The notes under the pieces: generated by a model
The model's database searches: none
Seen by the model: the letters and a program-made list of their open reading frames with translations, nothing else
What the model was told of the DNA's origin: nothing
Translations under genes and position numbers: made by a program
Assembly: GCA_017889705.1 (NCBI GenBank)
Contig: JAGGAB010000016.1
Coordinates: forward strand, 27,686-91,685
DNA: 64,000 bases
Direction of reading: 5' to 3'
Source of the DNA: Bacillota bacterium
GTDB taxonomy: Bacteria; Bacillota; Negativicutes; Sporomusales; Sporomusaceae
Shown here: positions 16,685 to 25,329 of the stretch, one piece after another
Layout of the letters: each line of letters begins with the position of its first letter
How positions within the stretch are numbered: the stretch's first letter is position 1

Positions 16685-18019
16685 ATGGCAGCAGTTAAAG
16701 AAGAAGCGCAGCTATTTCCGGAGATAATTGAGGCACCACGTTATTCCTGCGCTATGGGGGGAGCGTATTCAGCAGCATTGGCGACTTTCGGTTCAGTCCC
16801 TATCCTGCATTCCGGCGGTGGTTGTGGATTTGCTCAAAATTTTGGCCAGAGTTTTGCTTCCGGACTTAATAGTCCTGGTCCGGTTGGCGGCGCCAGTACA
16901 CCTTGCTCCACACTGGTGGAAGAACACGTGATTTTTGGCGGTGAGGATAAGCTAAGAAAGTTGATTGACAGTACGCTAAATTTAATGCCTGGTGATTTGT
17001 ACACCGTTATTTCTGCCTGCGTACCGAATTTGATCGGTGATGATGTTGACTCGGTAGTTTCCGAGTTTAAGGACCGTGCATCTATCATTCATGTCAAGAC
17101 TGCTGGTTTTGCCGGAAATTCGTATAAGGGATATGAACTGTATTTTGACGCCGTTATCGACCAGCTATTGCAAAAACAACCGGTAAAAAACCGGACTGTT
17201 AATATTTTAGGTGTTGTGCCAACACAAAATCTTTTTTGGAAAGGCGATTTGCGAAATATAAAAGAGCATTTAAATAAAATTGGCGTAGAGGCTAATATTA
17301 TTTTTGGCGATTTGAATGGTTTTGACGCCTTAAACAGAATTCCGGCTGCTGAATTGAACCTGGTGTTTTCTATATGGGGGATTAATCCAGCGAAAAAGCT
17401 GGAAGAACGTTTTGGTACACCATATCATATTTTCCCTTCTTTACCTATTGGACCTAAAGACTCTACTGCCTTTTTGCAGACTGTTGGACATAAGCTAGAC
17501 ATTGATGATGCAGTTATTACTAAGGTCATAACTGCGGAGGAAAAGGATGCTTATCGTTTTACTGAATATATCGGCAATGTGCTGGTTGTTGCTATACCGC
17601 ATGCCTATTACGCTGTGGTCGCTGATAGCAGTACAGCAATAGCGATTACTCAGTATGCGACAAACGAGCTGGGCTTTAATCCAGAGGTTGTGATTGTTAC
17701 TGATGACCCGCCTGAAGAATATCGTGACACCATTACTCATAATTTAACCGAGAATTTGGAAAGTGTATTAAAGCCTAACGTGGTTTTTGAAGTCGATTCC
17801 CATAAAATCAGATTGTTGCTGCGTAATTATACTGTGCAGGTTGTATTTGCTAGTTCGCTGGAACGGTATATTTCCGAAAAAGAACTTGGTGGTGCGTTAT
17901 TTTTGGGCGTAGCATTTCCCGCTTATGACCGGCTGATTGTTGACCGCAGTTATGTTGGTTACCGGGGTGGATTGAACTTAATGGAAGATCTTATGGTAAA
18001 ATATGGTGGACCACTATAG
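16685..18019 (+). CDS. nitrogenase component 1-like beta subunit, pair 1 (NifK-like)
   Basis: This 444-residue family member carries the three beta-type P-cluster cysteines at 22 (YSCAMGG), 47 (SGGGCGF) and 112 (SACVPNLIGDDVD). It is shorter than NifK (about 520) and lacks its N-terminal extension, like other nitrogenase-like reductases. The C-terminus VDRSYVGYRGGLNLMEDL is shared with the other five K-like proteins of the window. It partners the D-like protein immediately upstream. A hairpin with T-rich tail lies 8 nt after the stop. Confidence 0.85.
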   Translation: MAAVKEEAQLFPEIIEAPRYSCAMGGAYSAALATFGSVPILHSGGGCGFAQNFGQSFASGLNSPGPVGGASTPCSTLVEEHVIFGGEDKLRKLIDSTLNLMPGDLYTVISACVPNLIGDDVDSVVSEFKDRASIIHVKTAGFAGNSYKGYELYFDAVIDQLLQKQPVKNRTVNILGVVPTQNLFWKGDLRNIKEHLNKIGVEANIIFGDLNGFDALNRIPAAELNLVFSIWGINPAKKLEERFGTPYHIFPSLPIGPKDSTAFLQTVGHKLDIDDAVITKVITAEEKDAYRFTEYIGNVLVVAIPHAYYAVVADSSTAIAITQYATNELGFNPEVVIVTDDPPEEYRDTITHNLTENLESVLKPNVVFEVDSHKIRLLLRNYTVQVVFASSLERYISEKELGGALFLGVAFPAYDRLIVDRSYVGYRGGLNLMEDLMVKYGGPL

Positions 18020-18026
18020 CAGATTG

Positions 18027-18060
18027 AACCGGATTCTACAGAGAATTCGGTTTCTCTCTG
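18027..18060 (+). terminator. probable terminator after pair 1
   Basis: AACCGGATTCT and AGAATTCGGTT form an 11-bp stem (one G-U) with a 4-nt loop and a TTTCTCTC tail. Confidence 0.65.
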
Positions 18061-18111
18061 CTTCGGTATTCTTATGATATGTAGGTGCTTGCAATATGGG
18101 GGAAATGAAAA

Positions 18112-18447
18112 ATGTCATATAAAATAGCGGTGGCGAGTCTGGACGGAAAATTTGTCAATGAGCATTTTGGCAGAGCAAAAGAATTTCATATTGTGGAAGT
18201 CAGCGAGAGTAAGTATGAATACCTGGAAACTAGAAAAAATATGCCAGCTAAACAATATGATAATCGCCATGATTATGCAATATCAGAGGCAATTGAATTG
18301 ATAGCTGACTGTCGCTTTGTGCTGGTTAGCCAAATTGGACCAGGTGCCGAGAAGACATTAACAGCCAAAGGCATTAAACCTTATGTGATTCCAGACTTTA
18401 TTGATGATGCTTTGCGACAAATTATTTCCTCAAATAAAGAGGAATAA
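18112..18447 (+). CDS. NifX-like cofactor-binding protein
   Basis: The 111-residue protein is a second Nitro_FeMo-Co family member with NEHFGRAKEFHIVEV at 17-31, AIELIADCRFVLVSQIGPGAEKTL and KGIKPYVIPDF. It closely resembles the protein at 14.4 kb but lacks the cysteine-rich tail. GGGGGAAATGAAA precedes the ATG. It lies 92 nt after the K-like gene of pair 1, so the pair is flanked on both sides by this cofactor-handling family. That argues that pair 1 contains a nitrogenase-type metallocluster and not only [4Fe-4S] clusters (inference). Confidence 0.85.
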   Translation: MSYKIAVASLDGKFVNEHFGRAKEFHIVEVSESKYEYLETRKNMPAKQYDNRHDYAISEAIELIADCRFVLVSQIGPGAEKTLTAKGIKPYVIPDFIDDALRQIISSNKEE

Positions 18448-18468
18448 AAGCCCAAGAGAATAAATGAA

Positions 18469-18592
18469 GACTTAATTCAGACGGCGTTTCGACGTCGCCT
18501 GAATTCTAGTCGAAATTATCCAGGGACTTAACCGCTCTTGTACTGACCGCTTATAGAGCGGGCGTATTAGAGCGGATTAGTCATCGGACAAA
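18469..18592. repeat. repeat R2, copy b
   Basis: About 124 bp shared with 25330-25468. It opens with GACTTAATTCAGACGGCG as an imperfect palindrome, then TCGAAATTATCCAGGGACTTA, an inverted CCGCTC...GAGCGG core, and ends ATTAGTCATCGGA. The core of the two copies differs but keeps its inverted pairing, as in structured intergenic repeats. No protein coding. Confidence 0.75.
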
Positions 18593-18601
18593 TAGAATTA
18601 A

Positions 18602-18635
18602 ACACATAAAAAGAATTAACACATAAAAAGAATTA
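18602..18635. repeat. two tandem 17-bp repeats
   Basis: ACACATAAAAAGAATTA occurs twice in a row just upstream of the promoter of the metNIQ leader; the -35 box begins 5 nt later. It could be an AT-rich UP-like or operator region; no function is established. Confidence 0.6.
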
Positions 18636-18639
18636 ACCA

Positions 18640-18668
18640 TTGACAAGGGAAAATAAACCATGTATAAT
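18640..18668 (+). promoter_or_regulatory. consensus promoter for metNIQ (copy 1)
   Basis: TTGACA at 18640 and TATAAT at 18663 are separated by 17 bp, a full sigma-A consensus. Confidence 0.88.
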
Positions 18669-18699
18669 TCAATTTAATTTAAAATAAAAAATCAGCATT

Positions 18700-18763
18700 G
18701 CTGACTGACCAGTAGGAATCAGAGGCTGTGTTCCATTACTTATGGAATACAGCCTTTTTATTT
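18700..18763 (+). promoter_or_regulatory. leader element copy 7 with terminator
   Basis: GCTGA-CTGA-loop CCAGTAGGAA-TCAG-AGGC (18700-18726). The stem is the reverse arrangement of the TCAG/CTGA stems, and it is perfectly paired. The terminator is GGCTGTGTTCCAT...ATGGAATACAGCC plus T run. It is the first of two leaders in series before metN. Confidence 0.8.
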
Positions 18764-18857
18764 TCCTAACAGAAAGTATAACTTTCTTAAAAACATGATA
18801 AGGGCAACATCGACTTGCGCTTTCACTAACGCTCGGCGCAAGCCGTGTTTTCTTTAT
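18763..18857 (+). repeat. repeat R1, copy b
   Basis: The second copy of the 95-bp element at 14161-14254, with a few substitutions. Here it lies between two leader elements, directly after the T run of the first. Confidence 0.75.
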
Positions 18858-18886
18858 CAAAATAAAATAACCAACATATATGCAAA

Positions 18887-18956
18887 GTTGACCAGAGATA
18901 CTGGAGGCTTGGTTTTATGCTTATTTTTGCTGAATAAGTATAAAACCAAGCTTTTG
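18887..18956 (+). promoter_or_regulatory. leader element copy 8 with terminator
   Basis: GTTGA-CCAG-loop AGATA-CTGG-AGGC (18887-18908). The terminator is GCTTGGTTTTAT...ATAAAACCAAGC followed by TTTTGT. No separate promoter is obvious, so transcripts from 18668 would cross both terminators before reaching metN 37 nt downstream. Confidence 0.78.
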
Positions 18957-18992
18957 TATGTAAATCTCGCTAATAAAGTGAGGCAGGAAGCA

Positions 18993-19772
18993 ATGATTAT
19001 AGTGGAAAATTTGAGTAAGACATATGTTACGCCTACCAGCACAATAAATGCTTTGAACAAAGTAAATCTGCAAATTCAAAAAGGAGATATTTTTGGCATT
19101 ATTGGTTTTAGTGGAGCAGGGAAATCAACTTTGATCAGATGTCTTAATCGCCTGGAGGAACCTGATGGTGGAAGCATTTCTATTAAAGGCCAGGTAATTA
19201 CCGATATGGATAAAAACCAGCTGCGCCAGGCAAGACGAAAAATAGGTATGATTTTTCAGCACTTCAATTTATTTGATGCTAAAACCGTATTTGAAAATGT
19301 TGCTTTTCCTTTGGAAGTAGCCGGCTATCCTTCGCAGGTTATCCACAGCAAGGTACAAAAAATTCTAGAGCTAGTTGGCTTATCCGATAAAGCCCAAGCA
19401 TATCCGTTGCAATTAAGCGGGGGACAAAAACAAAGAGTGGGGATTGCCAGGGCGCTGTCTAATGATCCGGATGTTTTATTAAGTGATGAAGCAACATCAG
19501 CGCTTGATCCGCAAACTACGTATTCCATTCTGGAGTTACTAAAAGATATTAATGAAAAATTGGGAGTAACCATTGTATTAATTACCCACGAACTTGATGT
19601 ACTTAAGCATATTTGTAATAAAATGGCTGTTATTGAACAGGGAGAAATTACTGAAACCGGACCAGTAGAACAATTTTTCTTAAATCCTAAAAGTGATACG
19701 GCAAAACGGTTTATTAGTATTCTGCAGGAATTCCAATCCCAAAGAATCTATCGGGAGGGGGAAGGAATTTGA
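18993..19772 (+). CDS. metN: methionine ABC transporter ATP-binding protein without C-terminal NIL domain
   Basis: This 259-residue ATPase has Walker A GFSGAGKST, the MetN-type KIGMIFQHFNLFDAKTV, signature LSGGQKQR and Walker B VLLSDEATSALDP. MetN normally has about 340 residues with a C-terminal NIL domain that binds methionine and inhibits transport. That domain is missing here but present in the second MetN at 33.1 kb. Transport by this system may therefore escape feedback inhibition (inference). The ATG at 18993 is chosen because it follows GAGGCAGGAAG and matches MetN N-termini; the open frame reaching back to 18795 crosses the leader. The permease start overlaps its stop. Confidence 0.9.
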   Translation: MIIVENLSKTYVTPTSTINALNKVNLQIQKGDIFGIIGFSGAGKSTLIRCLNRLEEPDGGSISIKGQVITDMDKNQLRQARRKIGMIFQHFNLFDAKTVFENVAFPLEVAGYPSQVIHSKVQKILELVGLSDKAQAYPLQLSGGQKQRVGIARALSNDPDVLLSDEATSALDPQTTYSILELLKDINEKLGVTIVLITHELDVLKHICNKMAVIEQGEITETGPVEQFFLNPKSDTAKRFISILQEFQSQRIYREGEGI

Positions 19773-20437
19773 ACGAAGATTTGTTGGAGCTGCTACTAAC
19801 TGGCTTTGGAGAAACCGTGTATATGGTGATATTAGCTACTATGGCTGCTCTTATATTGGGAATGCCGCTAGGTGTTGTTTTAGTAGTAACAGATAAGGGA
19901 CATGTGATGGAGTCACCAAAGCTTAATAATATGCTTGGGACAGCGGTTAATATTGTCCGGTCATTTCCCTCGATTATCTTAATTGTGATTTTACTTCCTT
20001 TAGCAAGGTTTATTGTAGGAACGACTTTGGGGGCAACTGCGGCTATTGTACCGCTTGCTATTGGATCAGCCCCGTTTATTGCCAGGATTATTGAAAATTG
20101 TTTAAAGGAAGTAAGCTTTGGAAAAATTGAAGCCGCGATGGCAATTGGTGCCAATCCGCTTACTATTATCACTAAGGTATTGATTCCTGAGGCCTTACCG
20201 GCACTTATCAGAGGGGTTACCTTGGCGATTATAACCATAACCGGCTTTACGGCGGTAGCCGGTGCTATTGGTGCCGGCGGATTGGGAAGCTTGGCAATAC
20301 GGTTTGGTTACATGCGATTCAGGGATGATATTATGCTGGCTACCGTTATCACTCTGGTTCTTCTGGTTCAAGGTGTACAGTGGGGAGGTGACTGGATCGC
20401 CAAATATATAAACAGAAAAAGATACAAGTTTGATTAG
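19769..20437 (+). CDS. metI: methionine-type ABC transporter permease
   Basis: This 222-residue MetI-family permease has five hydrophobic helices. IVRSFPSIILIVILLPLARFI, the EAA loop SFGKIEAAMAIGANPL and ITGFTAVAGAIGAGGLG are all present. The start is TTG, overlapping the metN stop by 4 nt, with GGGAGGGGGAAGG before it. It forms the channel of an importer for methionine or a related thioether, with MetN upstream and MetQ downstream. Confidence 0.9.
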   Translation: MNEDLLELLLTGFGETVYMVILATMAALILGMPLGVVLVVTDKGHVMESPKLNNMLGTAVNIVRSFPSIILIVILLPLARFIVGTTLGATAAIVPLAIGSAPFIARIIENCLKEVSFGKIEAAMAIGANPLTIITKVLIPEALPALIRGVTLAIITITGFTAVAGAIGAGGLGSLAIRFGYMRFRDDIMLATVITLVLLVQGVQWGGDWIAKYINRKRYKFD

Positions 20438-20458
20438 AAAAATGGGAGGGTGATTTTC

Positions 20459-21304
20459 ATGTTGAAAAAGAGTTTATTTAAAGCAATTTTACCTGTGATT
20501 TCTATCATATTAGCAGGAAGTGTATTTGCTGGTTGCTCATCAAACAGTAAGCAAAGTACGCAGCCTTCTTCAACCGCAAAACAAGAGGTTACCCTTAAGG
20601 TTGGGGCAGCAGTGGTACCGCATGCAGAAATATTGAACTTTGTTAAACCTAAACTTAAACAAGAAGGAATTAATCTGGAAGTTGTTGTGTTAGATGATGA
20701 AGCTCAACTAAATCCGGCGTTGCAAAATAAACAAATTGATGCTAACTATTTCCAGCATGTCCCCTACTATGAGTCAGTCGCCAAAGAAAAGGGTTACAAT
20801 TTTGCTGTAGCAGCAAAAGTCCATGTTGAGCCGATTGGCTTTTATTCACAGAAAATAAAAACCAAAGAAGAGCTTAAAGAAGGCGCTAAAATTGCCATTC
20901 CTAATAATCCGTCCAATGAATTTCGGGCGCTGGCTTTATTACAGGCTAACGGACTTATTAAGCTAAAAGAAGGTATTGCTAATTTCTCCGCAACTCCCCG
21001 GGATATTGTCGACAATCCGAAAAAACTAAAATTTGTTGAAGTGGAAGCGGCTCAGCTTGCACGGTCTTTACCTGATGTTGATGGCGCCATTATTAATACT
21101 AATTATGTTTTAGAAGCCAAGATAGATCCGAAAAGCGCCATTTTCAGAGAAGATGCAAACTCGCCATATGCCAATGATTTATTTGTAAGGAAGGGTGAAG
21201 AAAGCCGTCCGGAAATAAGGAAATTGGCCGAAGTATTGACTTCGCCAGATGTTAAGAAATTCATTCAGGATAAGTATGGAGTTGCTGTTGTGCCGGCATT
21301 TTAA
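20459..21304 (+). CDS. metQ: MetQ/NlpA-family substrate-binding lipoprotein
   Basis: This 281-residue lipoprotein (lipobox GSVFAGC) is of the NlpA/MetQ family. Typical segments are VVLDDEAQLNPALQNKQID, NYFQHVPY, EPIGFYSQKIK and NPKKLKFVEVEAAQLARSL. It binds methionine or a methionine analogue for the MetNI channel. The ATG at 20459 lies 8 nt after GGGAGGG. The next genes, nitrogenase-like pair 2, start 166 nt downstream with no leader, so they are probably read through from here. Nothing else is visible in that gap. Confidence 0.88.
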   Translation: MLKKSLFKAILPVISIILAGSVFAGCSSNSKQSTQPSSTAKQEVTLKVGAAVVPHAEILNFVKPKLKQEGINLEVVVLDDEAQLNPALQNKQIDANYFQHVPYYESVAKEKGYNFAVAAKVHVEPIGFYSQKIKTKEELKEGAKIAIPNNPSNEFRALALLQANGLIKLKEGIANFSATPRDIVDNPKKLKFVEVEAAQLARSLPDVDGAIINTNYVLEAKIDPKSAIFREDANSPYANDLFVRKGEESRPEIRKLAEVLTSPDVKKFIQDKYGVAVVPAF

Positions 21305-21470
21305 CTAAGTACGGTCTATATAACGTGTTACGTTTGGGTAAGCGGGTGGCATTGGCGACTGTGAAAAAGTAGGCAATCACGATAAGGTATTCAATGCATC
21401 CGCTGCTTGAATCTGCAGATTTCTTAAATAAAAATAGTAAGAGTATATTTACATGACAGGGGGAGGACTT

Positions 21471-22952
21471 ATGAGTAGTGTGAACATTGACGCGGCTGAG
21501 GTTCCTGTTAGGGAAGCACGTCTTGGTTCTATTACCGGCTTTGAGGGAACTGCAGGAGAATTGGTTCGTTGTGCACAGTCCGGCAATCTGAAAGACGGCA
21601 GCCGTAGTTTTAGTCAGTGCATGGGATGTAGTTCAATCAATGCATTTTGCCAGCTTTCTATGATTCAGGATGCTGTTGTTATCAATCATGCTCCGGTCGG
21701 ATGTGCCGGGGATTTCTTTACCTTTAATTTTGTGTACCGGGTTGGTCAGATGGAAAGAAAGTTACCACCGGTGATTGGCCGGTATTTTAATACCAATATC
21801 GAAGAACAGGACACAATCTTTGGGGCTACAAAAAAGTTAGAGCAGACTATTCGTGACGTATATGATCGTGTAAAACCCAATGCCATATTTATTACGACAT
21901 CATGTGCTTCAGGAATTATCGGGGACGATGTAGACGGCGTGGCAAATGAGTTGTCGACTGAACTGGGGATTTCGGTAGTTGCTTGTTTTTGTGAGGGATT
22001 TAAATCGAAAATCTGGACTACAGGCTTTGATTCAGCCTACCATTCTATTGTAAGAAAAATAGTAAAACCACCCAGGCAAAAATCCAATAAGGTTAATATC
22101 GTGAATTTTTGGGGCAGTCATATATTTGATGATTTGTTGAAGAGATTGGGTTATGAAGCCAATTATATTATTCCTTTTTCAACAATATCGCAATTAGAAT
22201 ATATATCGGAAGCAGCAGCAACTATTCAGATTTGCCCGACTCTTGGAACCTATATCGGGGCAGCGCTAGAACAGGTTTATGGAGTGCCGGAAATTAAATC
22301 ACCGCCGGCTTATGGAGTTATTGGTACAGATAGCTGGATGAGAGAACTGGGAAAAGTACTTGGGCGTGAGGCCGAGATTGAAACAATTATTCAGGAAGAA
22401 CATGATCGGGTTATACCTCTGCTTGACGCATACCGCGAAAAATTACGCGGCAAAACTGCGTATCTTACTGCCGGCGCAGCCCACGGGCATGCATTAATTG
22501 CTGTGTTAAAAGAACTAGGGCTGGAAGTACAAGGCGCAGCTATTTTTCATCATGATCCTATTTATGATAATGGAGATAAGACATCTGATGCTTTGGCTCA
22601 TGCTGTGAGTGCCTATGGTGATGTTGCTAATTATAATGTTTGCAGCAAGCAAGCCTATGAACTTGTTAATATTTTAAATAGAGTGAGACCAGATATTATG
22701 ATCGCCAGACATGGCGGGATGACCCTTTGGGGAGCTAAGCTTGGGATTCCTACGCTGTTAATTGGTGATGAACAATTTGGTTTTGGTTATCAAGGAGTGC
22801 TTAATTATGCAGAACGCATTGTGGAGACGCTTGATAACAAAGAATTTGTTACTAATCTGGCAAAACATAGCACAATGCCTTATACAAAATGGTGGCTGGA
22901 ACAGAATCCATTCTCGTTTCTCAGAGGTGACTTAGATGACAAAGTTTATTGA
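21471..22952 (+). CDS. nitrogenase component 1-like alpha subunit, pair 2
   Basis: A 493-residue component-1 family protein. Probable P-cluster cysteines are 53, 78 and 145 (MGCSS, PVGCAG, TTSCASG), with an extra Cys50 beside the first. Cys255 (IQICPTLGTY) aligns with the cofactor Cys ligand of NifD. The NifD His442 position is not His; instead IARHGG (His414) is shared with pairs 3 and 5. The catalytic His195 position reads TGFDSAYH. The ATG at 21471 follows GGGGGAGGA, preferred over 21453. It overlaps its K-like partner by 17 nt. Its place behind metNIQ suggests a substrate related to methionine or a thioether (inference). Confidence 0.85.
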   Translation: MSSVNIDAAEVPVREARLGSITGFEGTAGELVRCAQSGNLKDGSRSFSQCMGCSSINAFCQLSMIQDAVVINHAPVGCAGDFFTFNFVYRVGQMERKLPPVIGRYFNTNIEEQDTIFGATKKLEQTIRDVYDRVKPNAIFITTSCASGIIGDDVDGVANELSTELGISVVACFCEGFKSKIWTTGFDSAYHSIVRKIVKPPRQKSNKVNIVNFWGSHIFDDLLKRLGYEANYIIPFSTISQLEYISEAAATIQICPTLGTYIGAALEQVYGVPEIKSPPAYGVIGTDSWMRELGKVLGREAEIETIIQEEHDRVIPLLDAYREKLRGKTAYLTAGAAHGHALIAVLKELGLEVQGAAIFHHDPIYDNGDKTSDALAHAVSAYGDVANYNVCSKQAYELVNILNRVRPDIMIARHGGMTLWGAKLGIPTLLIGDEQFGFGYQGVLNYAERIVETLDNKEFVTNLAKHSTMPYTKWWLEQNPFSFLRGDLDDKVY

Positions 22953-24252
22953 GCAACCACGTTATTCCTGCGCATTAGGCGCACAGCAGTCGGTAATCGG
23001 CATCAAACGGGCAGTACCGATTTTACATTCAGGTCCTGGCTGCGGTGACAAAGTCAGCCGTCTGCTGGGGCAAGGAGAAGGTTATGCCGGCGGCAATACT
23101 GTGCCCTGCACCAACGCCAGTGAAGCAGAAATAGTTTTTGGCGGTGAAGGAAAACTGGAAAGCGTTATTGAGGGTGCATTTAAGGTAATTGATGCTGACC
23201 TTTATGTAGTGCTTACCGGATGTACCTCTGATATTATCGGTGATGATGTCGGGCAGGTAACAGGCAAATATCAGGCAGAGGACAGACCGATTGTTTATGC
23301 GGAAACCGGCGGTTTTAAAAGCAATAATTATGTAAGCCATGAAATTGTAGTTAAAGCTATTATTGACCAATATGTCGACAAGTTCAAAACAGGAACTACG
23401 CCCATTAAACATTTGGTCAATGTATTTGCTACTATTCCTTACCAGGATCCTTTTTGGAATGGTAATTTGGAAGAATTTAAAAGAATATTAGAAGGAATCG
23501 GGCTAACTGTTAATATCCTGTTTGGGACAGCCTCGCGCGGAGTAGAAGAATGGAAAACCATTCCGCAAGCCGAGTTTAACATTGTGATTAGCGCCTGGCC
23601 AGGACTAGGTATTGCCAACCATCTTGAAACCAAGTATGGCACGCCCTATATTCAGTTTCCATATCTGCCAATTGGCGGCGGGGAAACAACGCGGTTTTTA
23701 CGGCAGGTGGCGAAGTTTGGGGGACTTGAACAGGAACTGGTAGAGGGCTTTATTAAAGGAGAAGAGGAAAGATTCTATACCCATATTGAGAGAATGGCTG
23801 ATTTTATGCTTGAGTTCAGATATGGTATTCCACGACGGTTTTATACTATTTTAGATGCTTCTTATGCTATCGGGTTTTCCAAATATCTGCTGAATGAACT
23901 AGGTATCATACCGGCAAAACAATTTGTTATAGATGATACACCGGAAGAGTTTCAGCAGGCGATCAGAGAGCAATTCAAGGCTATTTCTGAGCTGCGTTCG
24001 GCGGAGGTGGATTTCTTAGTTGATGGCGGTGCTGTTCAGGACCAAATTCGCAGTGATGCTCGCAAAAGCCGGGCATTGATTGTGGGGAGCAGCTGGGAAA
24101 AAGATTTAGCCCAGGAAATCGGGGCAGACCTTTTGATTGTCAGTGTACCGATTGCCCACCGGCTGATTTTAAACTGCGGCTATGCCGGTTACAATGGCGG
24201 TCTTAGAGTAATAGAAGATATCTATGACAGAGTGCTTGACACATATAGATAA
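22936..24252 (+). CDS. nitrogenase component 1-like beta subunit, pair 2
   Basis: This 438-residue K-like protein has cysteines 12 (YSCALG), 36 (GPGCGDK) and 96 (TGCTSDIIGDD) as predicted P-cluster ligands. The start lies inside the D-like gene behind AGAGGTGA, so the subunits are translationally coupled. The VPCTN...VFGGEGKL segment and the C-terminal CGYAGYNGGLRVIEDIY are shared by the K-like proteins of this window. A ferredoxin-type protein follows 56 nt later and may be part of the same transcript. Confidence 0.85.
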   Translation: MTKFIEQPRYSCALGAQQSVIGIKRAVPILHSGPGCGDKVSRLLGQGEGYAGGNTVPCTNASEAEIVFGGEGKLESVIEGAFKVIDADLYVVLTGCTSDIIGDDVGQVTGKYQAEDRPIVYAETGGFKSNNYVSHEIVVKAIIDQYVDKFKTGTTPIKHLVNVFATIPYQDPFWNGNLEEFKRILEGIGLTVNILFGTASRGVEEWKTIPQAEFNIVISAWPGLGIANHLETKYGTPYIQFPYLPIGGGETTRFLRQVAKFGGLEQELVEGFIKGEEERFYTHIERMADFMLEFRYGIPRRFYTILDASYAIGFSKYLLNELGIIPAKQFVIDDTPEEFQQAIREQFKAISELRSAEVDFLVDGGAVQDQIRSDARKSRALIVGSSWEKDLAQEIGADLLIVSVPIAHRLILNCGYAGYNGGLRVIEDIYDRVLDTYR

Positions 24253-24308
24253 GATAAATACATCACATTATGATTCCTTAAACATGTCTACGAGGTGAAA
24301 CGATTATT

Positions 24309-25136
24309 ATGAGCATTACAAAAGAAAAAATAGTTGAATATGCCCAGAACTTGGGAGCTGTTCTAGTTGGATTTGCACCGTCTTCCCGCTGGGATGAGTA
24401 TGGGGAAGTAGCTGATGCTTATCGCCCGAATGAAATTTGGCCGGAAACCAAAACGGTAATTGTTTTAGGGGTACCGATTTTGCTGCCGATTTTGGAAACT
24501 ACGCCGTCGATCAATTATCTGGAACAATATGATACCAGTAATATTTTACTTGATCAATTGGCATATCGGCTGGCTGTATTTTTGACTGAGCAAGGTCATG
24601 CATCGATCTTCTTACCACGTGACGGTTATGGGGATATTCATGTTCTGGTAGATAAGCCGGTTGCTGCATTTAGTCATGTATTTGCTGCAAAATATGCCGG
24701 GCTGGGTACGATTGGCTATAGTCATATGGTGTTAAATGAAAAGTATGGGCCACGGGTTCGCTATGTTTCGGTATTTACCAATCTGGAAGTAGAGCCAGAT
24801 GTGGTAATTACCAAGGATTTGTGCACAAAATGTGAGATTTGTAAAAAGTTGTGTCCGTCTGGGGCTTTTACTACCCGGGAAGATCAAATTATTGCAGACA
24901 TGAACAAGCAGGCTTGCTCCGAGTATCATGTCACCCTTTGCGAGGAACATCGTTATCCCTGCGGGGTTTGTAGTAAGGTCTGCCCAATCGGACAAGACCG
25001 TAAGCTGTTTAACAGTAAAAATATCTCGTTGTATCTTAAGGAAAGGGAAGCAATCACCCAAGATCCTAATGATCCTGAATATGCCAGATGGGTACATGTA
25101 CGACAACATGGCTCAAAAGGCAACAGGATAATTTGA
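24309..25136 (+). CDS. QueG-like double [4Fe-4S] protein following pair 2
   Basis: The 275-residue protein is homologous to those at 11.9 and 25.5 kb. It has YAQNLGAVLVGFAPSSRW, KTVIVLGVPILLPILET, KYAGLGTIGYSHMVLNEKYG, then the cluster motif CTKCEICKKLCP (about 173-184) and CGVCSKVCPIG (about 218-228). It probably carries two [4Fe-4S] clusters and could bind a corrinoid or flavin in its first domain. Immediately downstream of the pair 2 K-like gene, it is a candidate electron carrier or partner reductase for that enzyme; this is inference. Not true QueG, because the C-terminal part is missing. Confidence 0.78.
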   Translation: MSITKEKIVEYAQNLGAVLVGFAPSSRWDEYGEVADAYRPNEIWPETKTVIVLGVPILLPILETTPSINYLEQYDTSNILLDQLAYRLAVFLTEQGHASIFLPRDGYGDIHVLVDKPVAAFSHVFAAKYAGLGTIGYSHMVLNEKYGPRVRYVSVFTNLEVEPDVVITKDLCTKCEICKKLCPSGAFTTREDQIIADMNKQACSEYHVTLCEEHRYPCGVCSKVCPIGQDRKLFNSKNISLYLKEREAITQDPNDPEYARWVHVRQHGSKGNRII

Positions 25137-25246
25137 CAAAGCATACTGGTAAAACACCGGATTGCTGGCAATATAAGTCTTATTTATTTTGGTTGAGAAA
25201 ACATGGCGGGAACTAGGAAAGCCATTATAATGCTACGCAATTATGT

Positions 25247-25315
25247 GCTGGTCAGGAGACACCTGAAGGCCAAGATTCCCTCGAATCCGGGCTTTATTTT
25301 GTCTTCCTGACTTTC
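25247..25315 (+). promoter_or_regulatory. leader element copy 9, weak terminator
   Basis: GCTGG-TCAGG-loop AGACA-CCTGA-AGGC (25247-25270), with a 5-bp stem. The fifth base is G instead of A, the only such case. The following GGCCAAGATTC/GAATCCGGGC hairpin pairs imperfectly before a T-rich stretch. TATAAT at 25226 has no well-placed -35. The R2 repeat lies between it and the QueG-like gene. Confidence 0.65.
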
Positions 25316-25329
25316 TTTAATATAAATGA

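Noticed and set aside
15179..18019. True nitrogen-fixation nifDK operon
   Set aside because: The catalytic His195 is absent, K-like proteins are too short, no NifH/B/E/N are present, and the surroundings are sulfur genes. Only nitrogenase-like is supported.
18795..18992. N-terminal extension of MetN from 18795
   Set aside because: The frame crosses repeat R1 and the leader terminator, and MetN proteins start at the MIIVENLSK segment.
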